Shown here: positions 8,646 to 18,119 of the stretch, piece by piece | Layout: each line of letters opens with the position of its first letter | Position numbering within the stretch: the stretch's first letter is position 1 | Source of the DNA: Roseibium porphyridii | GTDB lineage: Bacteria > Pseudomonadota > Alphaproteobacteria > Rhizobiales > Stappiaceae | Length of the DNA: 64,000 bases | Assembly (NCBI RefSeq): GCF_026191725.2 | Contig: NZ_CP120863.1 | Location: 1,220,001-1,284,000 of the forward strand | Reading direction: 5' to 3' | Translations under genes and position numbers: made by a program | Notes under the pieces: model-generated | What the model was told of the DNA's origin: nothing | The model's input: the letters and a program-made list of their open reading frames with translations, nothing else | Databases searched by the model: none

Positions 8646-9485
8646 CTACAAAATGATCCGATGTTCGAGCTGACCACGGGTGCCGGTCTGGGCAAAGAAG
8701 GTCTTTCCCTCGTCTACACCGCTCAGGTCGACCGCCGCAGAGGTCGCAAAGAGTGTTTGCAGCTCTGCCCCGCCAAAGGCCGGACAGGATATCTGTTTGG
8801 CAGGGAAACTAATTTCCTCGACAAACTGGCCTTCAGGTGAATACCGCGCGACACGATTTGCGCCCCATTGAGCGTTCCACAAATACCCTTCGCTGTCGAC
8901 CACCGCCCCATCGGGATTCAAGTTGTCACCGGTAAGGTCGACAAACAGTTTGGGTGTTCCTGTTGGCCAGCCCTGGTCGTCCAACATCAACTGCTGGATA
9001 TTCTGGGTATCCGTGTCGGAGAAATAGGCCTTGTTGCCATCGGGTGCGAAACAGATGGCATTGGTAATGGTGATGCCACTGAAGAGCTTGCGCAGCTCTC
9101 CTTTGTAAAAGCGATAGATGGATCCAGCACCGGCCTCCGCCTCAATGCCCATGGTACCGATCCAGAAACCGCCCTTCGGGTCTGCACGGCCATCATTGGA
9201 CCGGGTCACCCGATTGTCTGCTTCCATGTCGCAAAGCTTCATGGATGTTTTTGTGTCGAGATTGAAGAGGAACAGTTTGCTCGCGCTTGCGATCAGGAGT
9301 TCTGTCTTGCTCACCCAACCGGCCGCAGAGACATATTCATCGAATTCCCAAGATTTTGCCGTGCCGTTTTCCCGGGACATAAGCTTTTTGTTCAATACGT
9401 CGAACCAGAACAATTGCTGTCGTTCAGGATGCCAAAGCGGACCTTCGCCGAGCTTGCACTGGCGTTCGTCGAAAATGGTTGTCAT
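8646..9485 (-). CDS. SMP-30/gluconolactonase family sugar lactonase (probable galactonolactonase)
   Basis: A 279-aa six-bladed beta-propeller lactonase. Metal-site residues appear in family contexts: Glu in CKLGEGPLW near residue 14, Asn in ITITNAICFAPDG, and Asp in NPDGAVVDSEGYLW. It hydrolyses an aldonolactone to the aldonic acid. Its place between dgoA (5-base gap) and the beta-galactosidase, in an operon with a sugar dehydrogenase, points to D-galactono-lactone as substrate. The family also contains gluconolactonases, arabinonolactonases and regucalcin-like proteins, so the substrate rests on context. Confidence 0.82.
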   Translation of the reverse strand: MTTIFDERQCKLGEGPLWHPERQQLFWFDVLNKKLMSRENGTAKSWEFDEYVSAAGWVSKTELLIASASKLFLFNLDTKTSMKLCDMEADNRVTRSNDGRADPKGGFWIGTMGIEAEAGAGSIYRFYKGELRKLFSGITITNAICFAPDGNKAYFSDTDTQNIQQLMLDDQGWPTGTPKLFVDLTGDNLNPDGAVVDSEGYLWNAQWGANRVARYSPEGQFVEEISFPAKQISCPAFGGAELQTLFATSAAVDLSGVDEGKTFFAQTGTRGQLEHRIIL

Positions 9486-9490
9486 TGAAA

Positions 9491-10105
9491 TTACTCGCTG
9501 GCTGTAACGGCCATGTCATAGGCGGATACGATTTTTTGGGCTCGGTCTTCGATCTCATCGACCGTAAACCCGGGCTTGAACAGAGCCGTTCCGATGCCAA
9601 AGCCCGCGGCGCCAACTTTGATCCATTCAGCAAAATTATCCGGCCCAGCGCCACCTACGGCGTAAGTTGCCGTGCCCTTTGGTAAAACCGCCAAAAGTGC
9701 TTTCAATCCGTAAGGGCCGACGAGGGACGCGGGGAAAAACTTCAAGCCATCCGCGCCATTGCGCAGAGCCGTGAAACTTTCCGTTGGTGTCATGACGCCC
9801 GGGAAAGATGACATGCCTTCTGCTTTGGTGGCTCTGATGACTTCGGGGTTGCAGTCCGGTGACACGATCAAAGTGCCACCCGCAGACTTGACATTGCGCA
9901 CCTGTTCCGGCTCCAGAACTGTACCTGCACCGATCTCGGCATCGCCTCCAAACGAGGTAACCATGGCCTCGATGCTTTTGAGCGGATCGGGTGAGTTGAG
10001 AGGCACTTCGATGCGGGTTATGCCCGCGGCAATCAGGCATTCTGTGACAGGCAGTGCCTCGTCAGGTGTCAGACCCCGCAAGATGGCGATCAGATTGCGG
10101 CTCAT
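9491..10105 (-). CDS. dgoA: 2-dehydro-3-deoxy-6-phosphogalactonate aldolase
   Basis: A 204-aa class I KDPG/KDPGal aldolase that splits 2-keto-3-deoxy-6-phosphogalactonate into pyruvate and glyceraldehyde 3-phosphate, the last step of the De Ley-Doudoroff pathway. The Schiff-base lysine is K122 in [11 protein letters not shown] and the catalytic Glu is E33 in [16 protein letters not shown]; the latter motif favours DgoA over Eda. ATG 10105 is preceded by AGGGAGA and overlaps the dgoK stop as ATGA. The frame continues upstream only inside dgoK. Confidence 0.9.
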   Translation of the reverse strand: MSRNLIAILRGLTPDEALPVTECLIAAGITRIEVPLNSPDPLKSIEAMVTSFGGDAEIGAGTVLEPEQVRNVKSAGGTLIVSPDCNPEVIRATKAEGMSSFPGVMTPTESFTALRNGADGLKFFPASLVGPYGLKALLAVLPKGTATYAVGGAGPDNFAEWIKVGAAGFGIGTALFKPGFTVDEIEDRAQKIVSAYDMAVTASE

Positions 10106-11022
10106 GATGTCTCCCTTGCATAGCAAGAAAAGGCGAGGGTCAAACCTCGCAAAGTGATGGATTCCGCGTCCAGCAACCTGGCATCTTGTCCAAGGCACTC
10201 CAGCGCGGCGTGATAGGTTCCGGCAATCTTGCTGCTGCCGAGAATAGCAACATCCGCAAGGTCGAATTCGTCCCTGATGGACGCAAGTTCAGCACCGATT
10301 AACAATCCGGACAAACGACCGGTGGCTTCTGTGGGGGTCTGGCCGGCCACAAGGCTTGCCGCGCGAATGCCGAACAATTCGGAAGCGAAGACCTTTGGAT
10401 CCTGGAGAACACACAGGACGGCATTCTTGAACGCGCCAGTGTCGAATTCAGATTCGGACAGACCATGGCGAAGTACGGATCGATGTCGATAGAGCGCAAA
10501 GGTCTCACCGGTCATGCAGGTCCGGAAGCGTTCAACAACCCCAGATTTGAGCTTGACCCATTTTGTATGTGTGCCGGGCAGGCACAACGTTCCGGAAAAA
10601 ACCGGCTGATCCGCCAGGAAACCGGCGATTTGGGTTTCCTCGCCGCGCATCACATCTGCCGGCTTCAATTGCTTGAGGCCCGGGAGGATATGCACATCGA
10701 GGCGAGGGTCCGCGGTCTTAACTCGTGTTGCGTCAGCTATCGAAGGGGGCGGGCAGGGCACAGACTTATAGGGCGCTTCAGCCCAGCCCTGACGCGAGCC
10801 GGCCATGCCACAAACCATGATCGGGACTTCGCCCCGAGTAGGCAGAATGTCCTCGATCAAGTCTAGCAATGCGGGCTCAAATTCTGCCGGCGCGAGTTTC
10901 CCCATGCCCCTGTCGGAGCCGCGATGGATCAGGATCTCACCGGTATCGCTTAGCGCCCAGACGCGCAGGTTGGTGGTTCCCCAATCCGCAGCAATCCAGG
11001 TAATGTCGGTTTGTGTTGTCAT
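10102..11022 (-). CDS. dgoK: 2-dehydro-3-deoxygalactonokinase
   Basis: A 306-aa kinase phosphorylating 2-keto-3-deoxygalactonate at C6. The family start [16 protein letters not shown] (phosphate-1-like loop), [19 protein letters not shown], the [12 protein letters not shown] motif and GLLIGAEL are all characteristic of DgoK, and the length is normal. It overlaps both neighbours by four bases (ATGA), showing a translationally coupled dehydrogenase-dgoK-dgoA block in this galactose operon. Confidence 0.92.
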   Translation of the reverse strand: MTTQTDITWIAADWGTTNLRVWALSDTGEILIHRGSDRGMGKLAPAEFEPALLDLIEDILPTRGEVPIMVCGMAGSRQGWAEAPYKSVPCPPPSIADATRVKTADPRLDVHILPGLKQLKPADVMRGEETQIAGFLADQPVFSGTLCLPGTHTKWVKLKSGVVERFRTCMTGETFALYRHRSVLRHGLSESEFDTGAFKNAVLCVLQDPKVFASELFGIRAASLVAGQTPTEATGRLSGLLIGAELASIRDEFDLADVAILGSSKIAGTYHAALECLGQDARLLDAESITLRGLTLAFSCYARETS

Positions 11023-11783
11023 CCCGTCACCACGACACCACCGTCCACAACCAATGCCTGTCCGGTCATCGCCCGGCTGGTTTTGGAGGCAAGAAACAGA
11101 ACCGGTTCAGCAATATCTTCCGGCGACAGCTCTTCCTTCAGGCATTGCCGATCAATGTGCGCGCCAAGTGCTTCCGGGGTCACCCAAAGATCCTTTTGCC
11201 TTTGAGTCAGAACCCAACCGGGAGCAACAGCATTCACTCGAATCTTGTCCGGTCCGAATTCGCGCGCCAGGCTGCGCGTCATCCCGTTGATGCCGGAATT
11301 GGCGGTGGTGTAGGCCGCGTAGCCGGCGTTGCCCATCATATAGGAAATCGAAGTGAAATTTACGATGGAGCCACCACCGGCGGCCTTCATGCCAGCGATC
11401 ACATGCTGGCAAGCAAAGAAATAGGCTTTCAGGTTGATTGCCTGCGACCAGTCCCAGAATTCTTCGTCGACTTCCTCAGTCGCATGACGTTTGTCATTTG
11501 CTGCATTGTTCACCAGGACGGTCACCGCGCCATGAGCCTCGGCGGCTTTGTCGATCGCGCCCTTCAGAGCAGGGATGTCGGTGATGTCGCATGAGACGAA
11601 AAGTGGCCTAACGCCGTGTTTTTGCTCCATCTCGTCACAGAAATCAGTGGCATCTGACCGCTGCACAAATGCAACTTTGGCACCTTGAGACATGAAGGCA
11701 TCGGTCAATGCTGCTCCAATGCCGGAACCGCCACCGGTGATGAAGACCGAAGCACCGTCAAGATCCGGAAATGTAGCGTGCAT
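11019..11783 (-). CDS. SDR family sugar dehydrogenase (probable galactose 1-dehydrogenase), catalytic Lys replaced
   Basis: A classical short-chain dehydrogenase of about 254 aa. It has the cofactor loop TGGGSGIG, NNAAND and the catalytic Ser region FTSISYM. The C-terminal part (APGWVLTQRQKDLW, RQCLKEELSPEDIAEPVLFLAS) resembles Caulobacter XylB-type aldose 1-dehydrogenases. In this operon it would oxidise D-galactose to galactono-lactone. The YxxxK site reads Y-T-T-A-N: Tyr codon 11310-11312, Asn codon (AAT) 11298-11300. ATG 11783 is chosen because it gives the N-terminal length of XylB; a TTG at 11831, 14 bases after galA, is the alternative. Confidence 0.8.
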   Translation of the reverse strand: MHATFPDLDGASVFITGGGSGIGAALTDAFMSQGAKVAFVQRSDATDFCDEMEQKHGVRPLFVSCDITDIPALKGAIDKAAEAHGAVTVLVNNAANDKRHATEEVDEEFWDWSQAINLKAYFFACQHVIAGMKAAGGGSIVNFTSISYMMGNAGYAAYTTANSGINGMTRSLAREFGPDKIRVNAVAPGWVLTQRQKDLWVTPEALGAHIDRQCLKEELSPEDIAEPVLFLASKTSRAMTGQALVVDGGVVVTG

Positions 11784-11845
11784 GGGACCAATGCCTTTGT
11801 TTGTGTTGACGGCCTTCGCCGATGAATTCAAATGCGCCTTAACGC

Positions 11846-13924
11846 CTAGAGCCTCTGACCTTCCAGGACCCAGATTGTCTCCGGGAAGCGCCAGGGAAGG
11901 ATAAGACCATGTGTCATGAGGTAGCGTCCGCTGACCTCGATGTCTTTTTCTTTCAAGAGTGGATTGCCGCGGGAGAGCCTCGGAGCTTCGTTCCTATTGG
12001 CAAGGGAAACGCTGTACATCGCGTCCGGATCCAGTCCTGTCAATCGAACAGGGTGTGGAAGGATCTGGTCGGAAGTGCGTGCCAATACCGCAAACACGAC
12101 GAAACGGCCACCGTCTCTTGCCATTTGTTGTTCGGCTATGACAGCGGGATCGGAACTGTCTAGGCGATGGATGTCTGCCTGCATGGTCCAGTCCCGATTG
12201 GCTTTCCACCAGTTGGTGGCATCGCACAGGGTGGCTGTCTCGGCATCGTCCAGTTCGCGTGGGTCCATCTCGAATCCCATATGCCGCTGGGCTGCGGTCC
12301 AGGCGCGCAGTTTCATGTCGAGGACGCGGCCTGATGTGTGACAGCGCCGCGGACCGACGTGCGAGCCTGTAACGGCTCCCGGTAGAAAGAGCGCTGCGTC
12401 ATGCTGGATCCGCTGACGTTCCAGCGCATCGTTGCTGTCGGACAGCCACACACGCTGAGTGCGTTCCAGGATGCCGAAGTCGACACGGGCGCCACCGGAA
12501 GCACAGCTTTCGATTTCCACCTCGGGAAAGCTGGCGCGCAGCCGATCCAGAAGTTCATAGACACCAATCGTCTGTGCCGCTGCGACGATCGGCAGGACCC
12601 TGTTGTGATCCCATTTGATGTAACCGATATCGTTGCTTTTCAAGATGTCGGCGATCCGGTCATATAGATACGACCTGACATCCTCACGGGACATGTCCAG
12701 AACCAGCTGCTGGCGCCCGCGTGTTTGGTCCTTGCGGCCCAGAACCCAGTCGGAATGAGCTCGATAAAGATCACTGTCCTCGTTGATCATTTCCGGCTCG
12801 AACCAGATCCCGAATTCCATGCCGAGCGATTTGACGTGATCGATCAACGGGGTCAGACCATCGGGATATTTACGTTCGTCGACGAACCAGTCACCCAGAG
12901 ATGAAGTGTCGTCATCCCGTCGGCCGAACCAGCCGTCGTCGAGAACAAACCGCTCGGCTCCAAGTCCCGCCGCGTGGCTGGCGATGGATTTGAGCTCGCT
13001 GATCTTGTGATCGAAATAGACCGCTTCCCAGCAATTGTAGTGCACGGGCCTTGGCGATCTGGCACCCGTCACCATTCGGTCACGCGCATACCGCTGGAAC
13101 TGGATTGCGGCTCCGTTGAGCCCTTCTGCCGAGTAGGTGGCGTAAAGGGGCGCGCTCTGGAAGGCCTTTCCCTTTTCCTTGCTGGAAGAAGCGTGACCGA
13201 ACTGAATGTGGCGTCGTCCGTCGGCCAGCTCTTCTGCGACCATCTTGTGACCGCCTGACCAGCCATAGTGGAACGAGTAGGCCTCTCCCTGGGTATTGGT
13301 GGTGGCACCGTTACAGACAATCAGGCCCGGAAAATGGGCATGATCCGTCCGTCCGGTCCGGTTGTCTCTGACACGTGCACCAGGTGAAAACGGAAGACGT
13401 CTGGTCAGGAATTCGGCGCACCATCGACCGGAAAACTCGATCATCTCACCTGTGTGCGCAGGCACTGGTACGACGGGAGCTGCCAGCCAGTCCACCAGGA
13501 TGACATTGGTGCTTTCGAGCCGGGTCTGGAGTTTGAAGAGTGAAGCTTCGGCGGTCAGTGACAGGTCACATATAAGCGTCAGGCCATGATGACTGTCACT
13601 ATATTCGAGTCTCAAACCGTTTTCAGTTGTGGTTTCGCTTTCGAACAGGAAGGCCGGAACCAGTATATTGCCATCGGTATCACGAATCGACAGACCAGCA
13701 TGGCCCGTAAATGTTTGTGATGCTTCCGGGCTCAAACTGATCCCTGCATTCCGATCCACCATTCCGCCAGTCACATCTGTGAGAGAGGCTGCGGCAAGTA
13801 GCTGGAGATCGTCTTTGCCCGGTAGAGCCGGGCCCCAATAGATCACTTCCGGCAGGCGGCCCGCAAAGCTGGCAAGAACCAGGCTTTGACGGGCATCACC
13901 AAGATGCCACGTCTTAGCCTGCAT
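11846..13924 (-). CDS. Alpha-galactosidase, GH36
   Basis: A 692-aa GH36 alpha-galactosidase that releases galactose from melibiose/raffinose-type sugars. The nucleophile Asp is D439 in NDIGYIKWDHNR and the acid/base Asp is D496 in VWLSDSNDALERQR; ESCASGGARVDFGILERTQ lies between them. An N-terminal beta-supersandwich domain (1-300) and the barrel (FVLDDGWFGRRDDD, GIWFEPEMINEDSDLYRAH) have typical order and length. No signal peptide, so it is cytoplasmic. It sits directly after the transporter permeases, so the operon imports intact oligosaccharides and cleaves both alpha and beta links inside the cell. Confidence 0.93.
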   Translation of the reverse strand: MQAKTWHLGDARQSLVLASFAGRLPEVIYWGPALPGKDDLQLLAAASLTDVTGGMVDRNAGISLSPEASQTFTGHAGLSIRDTDGNILVPAFLFESETTTENGLRLEYSDSHHGLTLICDLSLTAEASLFKLQTRLESTNVILVDWLAAPVVPVPAHTGEMIEFSGRWCAEFLTRRLPFSPGARVRDNRTGRTDHAHFPGLIVCNGATTNTQGEAYSFHYGWSGGHKMVAEELADGRRHIQFGHASSSKEKGKAFQSAPLYATYSAEGLNGAAIQFQRYARDRMVTGARSPRPVHYNCWEAVYFDHKISELKSIASHAAGLGAERFVLDDGWFGRRDDDTSSLGDWFVDERKYPDGLTPLIDHVKSLGMEFGIWFEPEMINEDSDLYRAHSDWVLGRKDQTRGRQQLVLDMSREDVRSYLYDRIADILKSNDIGYIKWDHNRVLPIVAAAQTIGVYELLDRLRASFPEVEIESCASGGARVDFGILERTQRVWLSDSNDALERQRIQHDAALFLPGAVTGSHVGPRRCHTSGRVLDMKLRAWTAAQRHMGFEMDPRELDDAETATLCDATNWWKANRDWTMQADIHRLDSSDPAVIAEQQMARDGGRFVVFAVLARTSDQILPHPVRLTGLDPDAMYSVSLANRNEAPRLSRGNPLLKEKDIEVSGRYLMTHGLILPWRFPETIWVLEGQRL

Positions 13925-13978
13925 TTCCGGCCTTTCCTGTAGCTTCGATTATCGGCTGAAAAGCCCGGAGACCGTGGA

Positions 13979-14827
13979 TCATTTCACGGCTCCGAGTGTC
14001 AGTCCGGCAATGAAGTGCCGCTGCATCAGGAAGAACATTGCGACTGGCGGCAGCGCAGCCACGAGTGAGCCGGCACTCATCAGGTGATAAGCGGCGCGAT
14101 ACTGTGCGTTGAAGGATGTGATGCCAGCGGTCACCGGTTGGCTCTCAACGCCTTGTGTCAACACAACGGCCCAGAAGTAGTCGTTCCAGATAAAGGTGAA
14201 GATGAGAACCGACAGTGCGGCAATGGCCGGCTTCATCAGCGGCAGAACAACAAACCAGAAGATCCGCCATTCCGCGATGCCTTCAACGCGCGCGGCTTCG
14301 ATGAGCTCGAATGGCAGAGCGCGGATGAAGTTGCGCATGAAGAGCGTGCAAAAGCCGGTCTGAAAGGCAACATGAAACAGCACAAGGCCGGTAATCGTGT
14401 TGTAGAGACCCATCTGCAACGTCAGATCTCGCACAGGCACCATCAGGATCTGAAACGGCACGAAGTTGCCGGCCACGAACATGAAGAAGATCCAGATGTT
14501 CGACTTGAACTTGTATACTCCAAGCGCAAAGCCGGTCATGCAGGACAGGGCCACGGCCCCGATCACGGTCGGAATGGTGATCTTGAACGAGTTCAAGAGA
14601 TACTGGGGCATGTCCGAGCCGGTGAAAACCAGCGCGTAGTTGGTGAAGCCTTCAAAGGAAGACGGCCAACCCCAGTAGTTTGCATTGACGAAATCCGCAT
14701 CCGGCTTGACGGAGAAGATCGCGACCGCAATGAGAGGCAGCAGCCACAGGATCAGGGCGAGAGGCAGAAGACTTTGATAGGTGATCTGCCAGGCTCGTGG
14801 CGAGCGTTCAATAGGTGTCGGAAACAT
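13979..14827 (-). CDS. Carbohydrate ABC transporter permease, MalG type
   Basis: A 282-aa inner-membrane permease with six predicted helices. The EAA loop that docks to the ATPase is EAARVEGIAEWRIFWFVVLPLMKPA. Helix 1 begins near residue 17 and the C-terminus ends in the LTLGAVK tail common to MalG-like subunits. It starts 1 base after the stop of the MalF-type gene, so the two subunits are coupled. With the binding protein and the ATPase at 18120 it makes a complete CUT1 importer for alpha- and beta-galactosides (substrate inferred from the hydrolases). Confidence 0.9.
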   Translation of the reverse strand: MFPTPIERSPRAWQITYQSLLPLALILWLLPLIAVAIFSVKPDADFVNANYWGWPSSFEGFTNYALVFTGSDMPQYLLNSFKITIPTVIGAVALSCMTGFALGVYKFKSNIWIFFMFVAGNFVPFQILMVPVRDLTLQMGLYNTITGLVLFHVAFQTGFCTLFMRNFIRALPFELIEAARVEGIAEWRIFWFVVLPLMKPAIAALSVLIFTFIWNDYFWAVVLTQGVESQPVTAGITSFNAQYRAAYHLMSAGSLVAALPPVAMFFLMQRHFIAGLTLGAVK

Positions 14828-14828
14828 C

Positions 14829-15746
14829 TCAGCGCGCCTTTTCTTCTTTGTACATCGACCAGAGGAAGTAGGCGATGAAGGCCAGCATGATCAGGAACAG
14901 GACGACAGCGATCGAAGCGCCGTAGCCCATACGGAAGCCATATTCGGACAGCGCAACCTCGAACATGTAGAAGCTGAGGACGCGGCTGGAGCCGAATGGA
15001 CCGCCGTTGGTCATGACTGAAATGAGGTCGAATGATCGCAAGGCGCCGATGATGGTGACGACGAATGCGATGAACGTCGCAGGGCGCAGCTGAGGAACGA
15101 TGATGTACCAGAGCATGCGCCAGCCCTTGGCGCCATCAAGGCGACCAGCTTCGATCTGTTCTGGATCGACGGCATTCAGACCCGTTAGATAAAGGATCAT
15201 GCAGTAGGCGGTCTGGGGCCAGAGGCCGGCAATGATGATGCCGACGGTTACCCAGTTTTCATCGCCTAGCACGTTCATGGGCGGCAGGCCTACTGAGCCG
15301 AGCACCACGTTGAGGATGCCGAATGTCGGATCGTAGAACCAGGTGAAGACCAGACCGACGACGACCTGCGAGATCACGAAGGGGAAAAAGAACAGGGATT
15401 TGTAGACCCGGATCCCGGTTACCGTCTGGTTCAGAAAGAGGGCGATAAACAAGCCGGCGGGAATTGCTGCAAGGTACAGCACCAGCCAGATCACGTTGTT
15501 TTTCAGGGACGTATAAAAGGCCTCGTCCCAGTAAAGCTCTTCATAGTTGCTGACGCCAACATATTCCGCGGCTCCAAGTCCGTCCCACTGGTACAGAGAC
15601 AGGTTAAAGGACTGGAAGATCGGGAAGATCACATAGAACAGGAAAAACAGGATACCCGGTGCCAAAAAAAGCCAGGGTGTCAGCTGTTGCTGATTGCGAT
15701 GCCACCAGGAGCTTTGGCGGGTTCCTTCGACAGATGCTTGAGCCAT
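14829..15746 (-). CDS. Carbohydrate ABC transporter permease, MalF type
   Basis: A 305-aa permease. A cytoplasmic N-terminus of about 25 residues is followed by helix 1 (PWLFLAPGILFFLFYVIFP), the SLYQWDG-containing periplasmic loop and five more helices. The EAA loop is EAGRLDGAKGWRMLWYIIVPQLRPA. Length is normal for CUT1 MalF-like proteins, unlike the much larger paralogue at 48677. It is separated from the binding-protein gene by 189 bases that hold a strong hairpin. Confidence 0.9.
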   Translation of the reverse strand: MAQASVEGTRQSSWWHRNQQQLTPWLFLAPGILFFLFYVIFPIFQSFNLSLYQWDGLGAAEYVGVSNYEELYWDEAFYTSLKNNVIWLVLYLAAIPAGLFIALFLNQTVTGIRVYKSLFFFPFVISQVVVGLVFTWFYDPTFGILNVVLGSVGLPPMNVLGDENWVTVGIIIAGLWPQTAYCMILYLTGLNAVDPEQIEAGRLDGAKGWRMLWYIIVPQLRPATFIAFVVTIIGALRSFDLISVMTNGGPFGSSRVLSFYMFEVALSEYGFRMGYGASIAVVLFLIMLAFIAYFLWSMYKEEKAR

Positions 15747-15892
15747 TGTCGTTGCTCTTCTTTTGATCCGGCAGAGAGTCAGCTCATGTCACGTGCGCGT
15801 TCACCCAATTATCAACCGGTCGCCCATTGTCGTCACACGGGCGCGCGCTGCGAGGCCGGTCCCCGAACCTGTCGGAGAAACGAATTGGAAAA

Positions 15893-15919
15893 GGACAGGG
15901 TGCAGGAAGCACCCTGTCC
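15893..15919 (-). terminator. Intra-operon hairpin after the binding-protein gene
   Basis: Perfect 11-base inverted repeat, GGACAGGGTGC with arms separated by five bases, starting 17 bases after the binding-protein stop. On the minus strand it is followed by TTTTCC. It could act as a partial terminator or a 3' stability element that gives more binding protein than permease, a known arrangement in ABC operons. Confidence 0.7.
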
Positions 15920-15935
15920 GGCTCGATAGGAGAGC

Positions 15936-17195
15936 TTACTTGTAGATGCGCTCCTGAGCGCGATCCAGACGATCCAGGATCTTGTCGAGATTGTCCGGCT
16001 TGACCATGAATTCCTGCAGGCCTTCCATGGCAACTTTTGCCATTTCAGCCGGAGCATCGCGGTCAAAGAACTGAGCAACGCCGCCCGGAGAGTTGGTGGA
16101 CAGCATTTCAAAGCCCTGCTCGAGGAACTTGTCCTTATCAACGGAAGACTGTGCATTCACCGGCAGCTGGCCGAGGTTCTTGCCATCGTTGATCTGGGTC
16201 TGGATGTCCGGAGAGACGACGAATTTCAGGAATTCGCGTGCCGCTTCCTTGTTCTGGGCATTTGCCGGAATGTGGAAGGTGTCAGTCGGAGCATCTTCAG
16301 CCTTTTCAACGCCCGGTGTGATTTCAACGAACTGGTAGAAATCGAGCTGGTCGTCAGTCAGGCCTGCATCACGCAGCGGTGCAACAGCAAAGTTGCCCAT
16401 CAGGTATGCTGCTGCATCACCCTTGACCATGAACGGCAGAGCTTCCTGCCAGCTGTAGGTCTGGTGATTGTCGATGAACGCACCCATGTCGATGAGTTCG
16501 CGCCAGTTGGCAAACGTCTGGCGTACTTCATCAGAGGTCCACTTGGCTTTGCCGGTCAGCAGGTCCATGTGGAAGTCGAAGCCGTTCGTGCGCATGTTCA
16601 GGTAATCAAACCAGCCGCCTGCGGTCCAAAGGAACTTGGTTCCGATGGTGTAGCATTTCTTGCCGGCGTCGATGATTTTCTGACAGTTGGCTTTTTCTTC
16701 TTCCCAGGTTGTCGGTTCGGAAAGGCCAAGCTCGTCAAAGATGTCTTTGCGGTAGTAAACGCCCCACTGATAGTAGGTGTAGGGCACGCCCCACTGCTTC
16801 CCATCAATGGTCATCGCACCCTTGGTCGAGGCCAGGTTGTCGCCGATTGCCGGATCTGCCCACAGGTCAGATACGTCTTCGAACAAGCCTGCTTCAACAT
16901 AAGGGCGCATGCGGTTTGCCGCATACCAGGTTGCAACGTCCGGCGCATTTGCAGACAGGAAGTTACGGATCTGTGTCTTGTAGGCTTCACGATCGATAAC
17001 TGTCGTCTCGATGTTCAGATCCGGGTTCTTTTCCTGGAACTGCGAAATCATCTTTTCCATGGTCGCGCGCGGCGCCGGATTGGATGTATCGAGGAAAATT
17101 CTCAGATCGCCTGTCAGGCCGTCAGCAGATGCTCCGCCCATTGAGGCTGCCAGAATGGCAAACGCCGCAGCGGACGTTTTCAGCATGGAACGCAT
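15936..17195 (-). CDS. Sugar ABC transporter substrate-binding protein
   Basis: A 419-aa periplasmic binding protein of the CUT1 class (extracellular solute-binding family 1). An N-terminal signal peptide (about residues 1-24, MLKTSAAAFAILAASMGGASA then cleavage) precedes DLRIFLDTSNPAPRATMEKM. The middle region PYTYYQWGVYYRKDIFDELGLSEPTTWEE is typical of sugar binders. ATG 17195 has GGGAGG five bases upstream. First gene of the galactoside operon; presumed ligand is an alpha- or beta-galactoside. Confidence 0.9.
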   Translation of the reverse strand: MRSMLKTSAAAFAILAASMGGASADGLTGDLRIFLDTSNPAPRATMEKMISQFQEKNPDLNIETTVIDREAYKTQIRNFLSANAPDVATWYAANRMRPYVEAGLFEDVSDLWADPAIGDNLASTKGAMTIDGKQWGVPYTYYQWGVYYRKDIFDELGLSEPTTWEEEKANCQKIIDAGKKCYTIGTKFLWTAGGWFDYLNMRTNGFDFHMDLLTGKAKWTSDEVRQTFANWRELIDMGAFIDNHQTYSWQEALPFMVKGDAAAYLMGNFAVAPLRDAGLTDDQLDFYQFVEITPGVEKAEDAPTDTFHIPANAQNKEAAREFLKFVVSPDIQTQINDGKNLGQLPVNAQSSVDKDKFLEQGFEMLSTNSPGGVAQFFDRDAPAEMAKVAMEGLQEFMVKPDNLDKILDRLDRAQERIYK

Positions 17196-17211
17196 GGTGT
17201 CCTCCCTTTAG

Positions 17212-17237
17212 GTTCCATTATGTGAAACTTAGTTTTG
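17212..17237. promoter_or_regulatory. Putative IclR operator in the divergent control region
   Basis: In the 119-base gap between the binding-protein gene and the IclR gene, TGAAACTTAGTTTTG (17223-17237) contains the perfect repeat AAACT-T-AGTTT. It resembles the TGAAAC/GTTTCA half sites of KdgR/IclR-type operators. An overlapping GTTCCA-N5-TGAAAC repeat occupies 17212-17228. The location suits control of both divergent transcripts. Confidence 0.55.
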
Positions 17238-17314
17238 TATATTGATACTTTGCTGCGATCAGGTTAGGTTGTCAACAGGTCCGACATAAAGAAACGGGCC
17301 GAGTGGAGGAAAAA

Positions 17315-18094
17315 ATGAACAAGCAGGCCACCGGCGACGGTACGGTCGGAAAGGCTCTTGAAGTGCTCGACAAAGTCGCAGCCGTGGGTCGGCCTGTGCG
17401 ATTTTCCGAGCTGCTTTCAGAAAGTGCGCATCCCAAGGCGACACTCTATCGTCTGCTGCAGACCCTCGTGAACCAGGGCATGCTGGCCTATGACGACAAG
17501 CAGCAGACCTACTCGCTCGGCATCCGTCTTGTGCGGCTGGCACATGCAGCTTGGCGTCAAAGTTCCATCGCGCCCATAGCGCGGCCCTTCATCTCCGCGC
17601 TTTCCGACGAGGTTGGCGAGACGGTCCACTTGGCACAGTTGGACAACGGGCAGGTGCTCTATGTCGACAAGCGCAACCCCCAGAATGCGATCGACATGTT
17701 CTCGCAGGCCGGCAAGGTCGGGCCTGGACATTGCACGGGTGTCGGAAAAGCTCTGATGGCTTTTCAGGACCCAAGCGAGATCGACCAGATTATTCAGAAA
17801 CAGTCTTTTTACAGGTACACGCCGGCAACGCTCGTAACCGAAGCGGCGCTCCGCGCGGAACTTGACCAGATCAGGCAGGACGGCATCGCCTTTGACCGGG
17901 AGGAGCACGAACCCGGGATCATCTGTATTGCCGCTCCAATCCTGTCCACCAAAGGGCGGCCGGTCGGCGCCCTGTCCGTGACAACATCAACACAGCGAAA
18001 AAATTTGGATGAACTGATGAATGCGCGTCCTGCATTGGAGCAGGCCGCATCCAAGATTGCCGCGGCAGTCGAAGACTGGCAGTTCCCCGCGTGA
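17315..18094 (+). CDS. IclR family transcriptional regulator
   Basis: A 259-aa IclR protein. The N-terminal winged helix (residues about 9-70; [24 protein letters not shown], then [15 protein letters not shown]) is followed by an IclR effector domain ([51 protein letters not shown]). ATG 17315 has GGAGGA four bases upstream; an in-frame GTG at 17303 lies before that site and is less likely. Divergent from the galactoside operon and 25 bases upstream of the transporter ATPase, so it is the probable local regulator. The effector is likely galactose or a galactonate derivative (inference). Confidence 0.9.
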   Translation: MNKQATGDGTVGKALEVLDKVAAVGRPVRFSELLSESAHPKATLYRLLQTLVNQGMLAYDDKQQTYSLGIRLVRLAHAAWRQSSIAPIARPFISALSDEVGETVHLAQLDNGQVLYVDKRNPQNAIDMFSQAGKVGPGHCTGVGKALMAFQDPSEIDQIIQKQSFYRYTPATLVTEAALRAELDQIRQDGIAFDREEHEPGIICIAAPILSTKGRPVGALSVTTSTQRKNLDELMNARPALEQAASKIAAAVEDWQFPA

Positions 18095-18119
18095 ACATTT
18101 CGGAGGGAGTAGAAATAAG

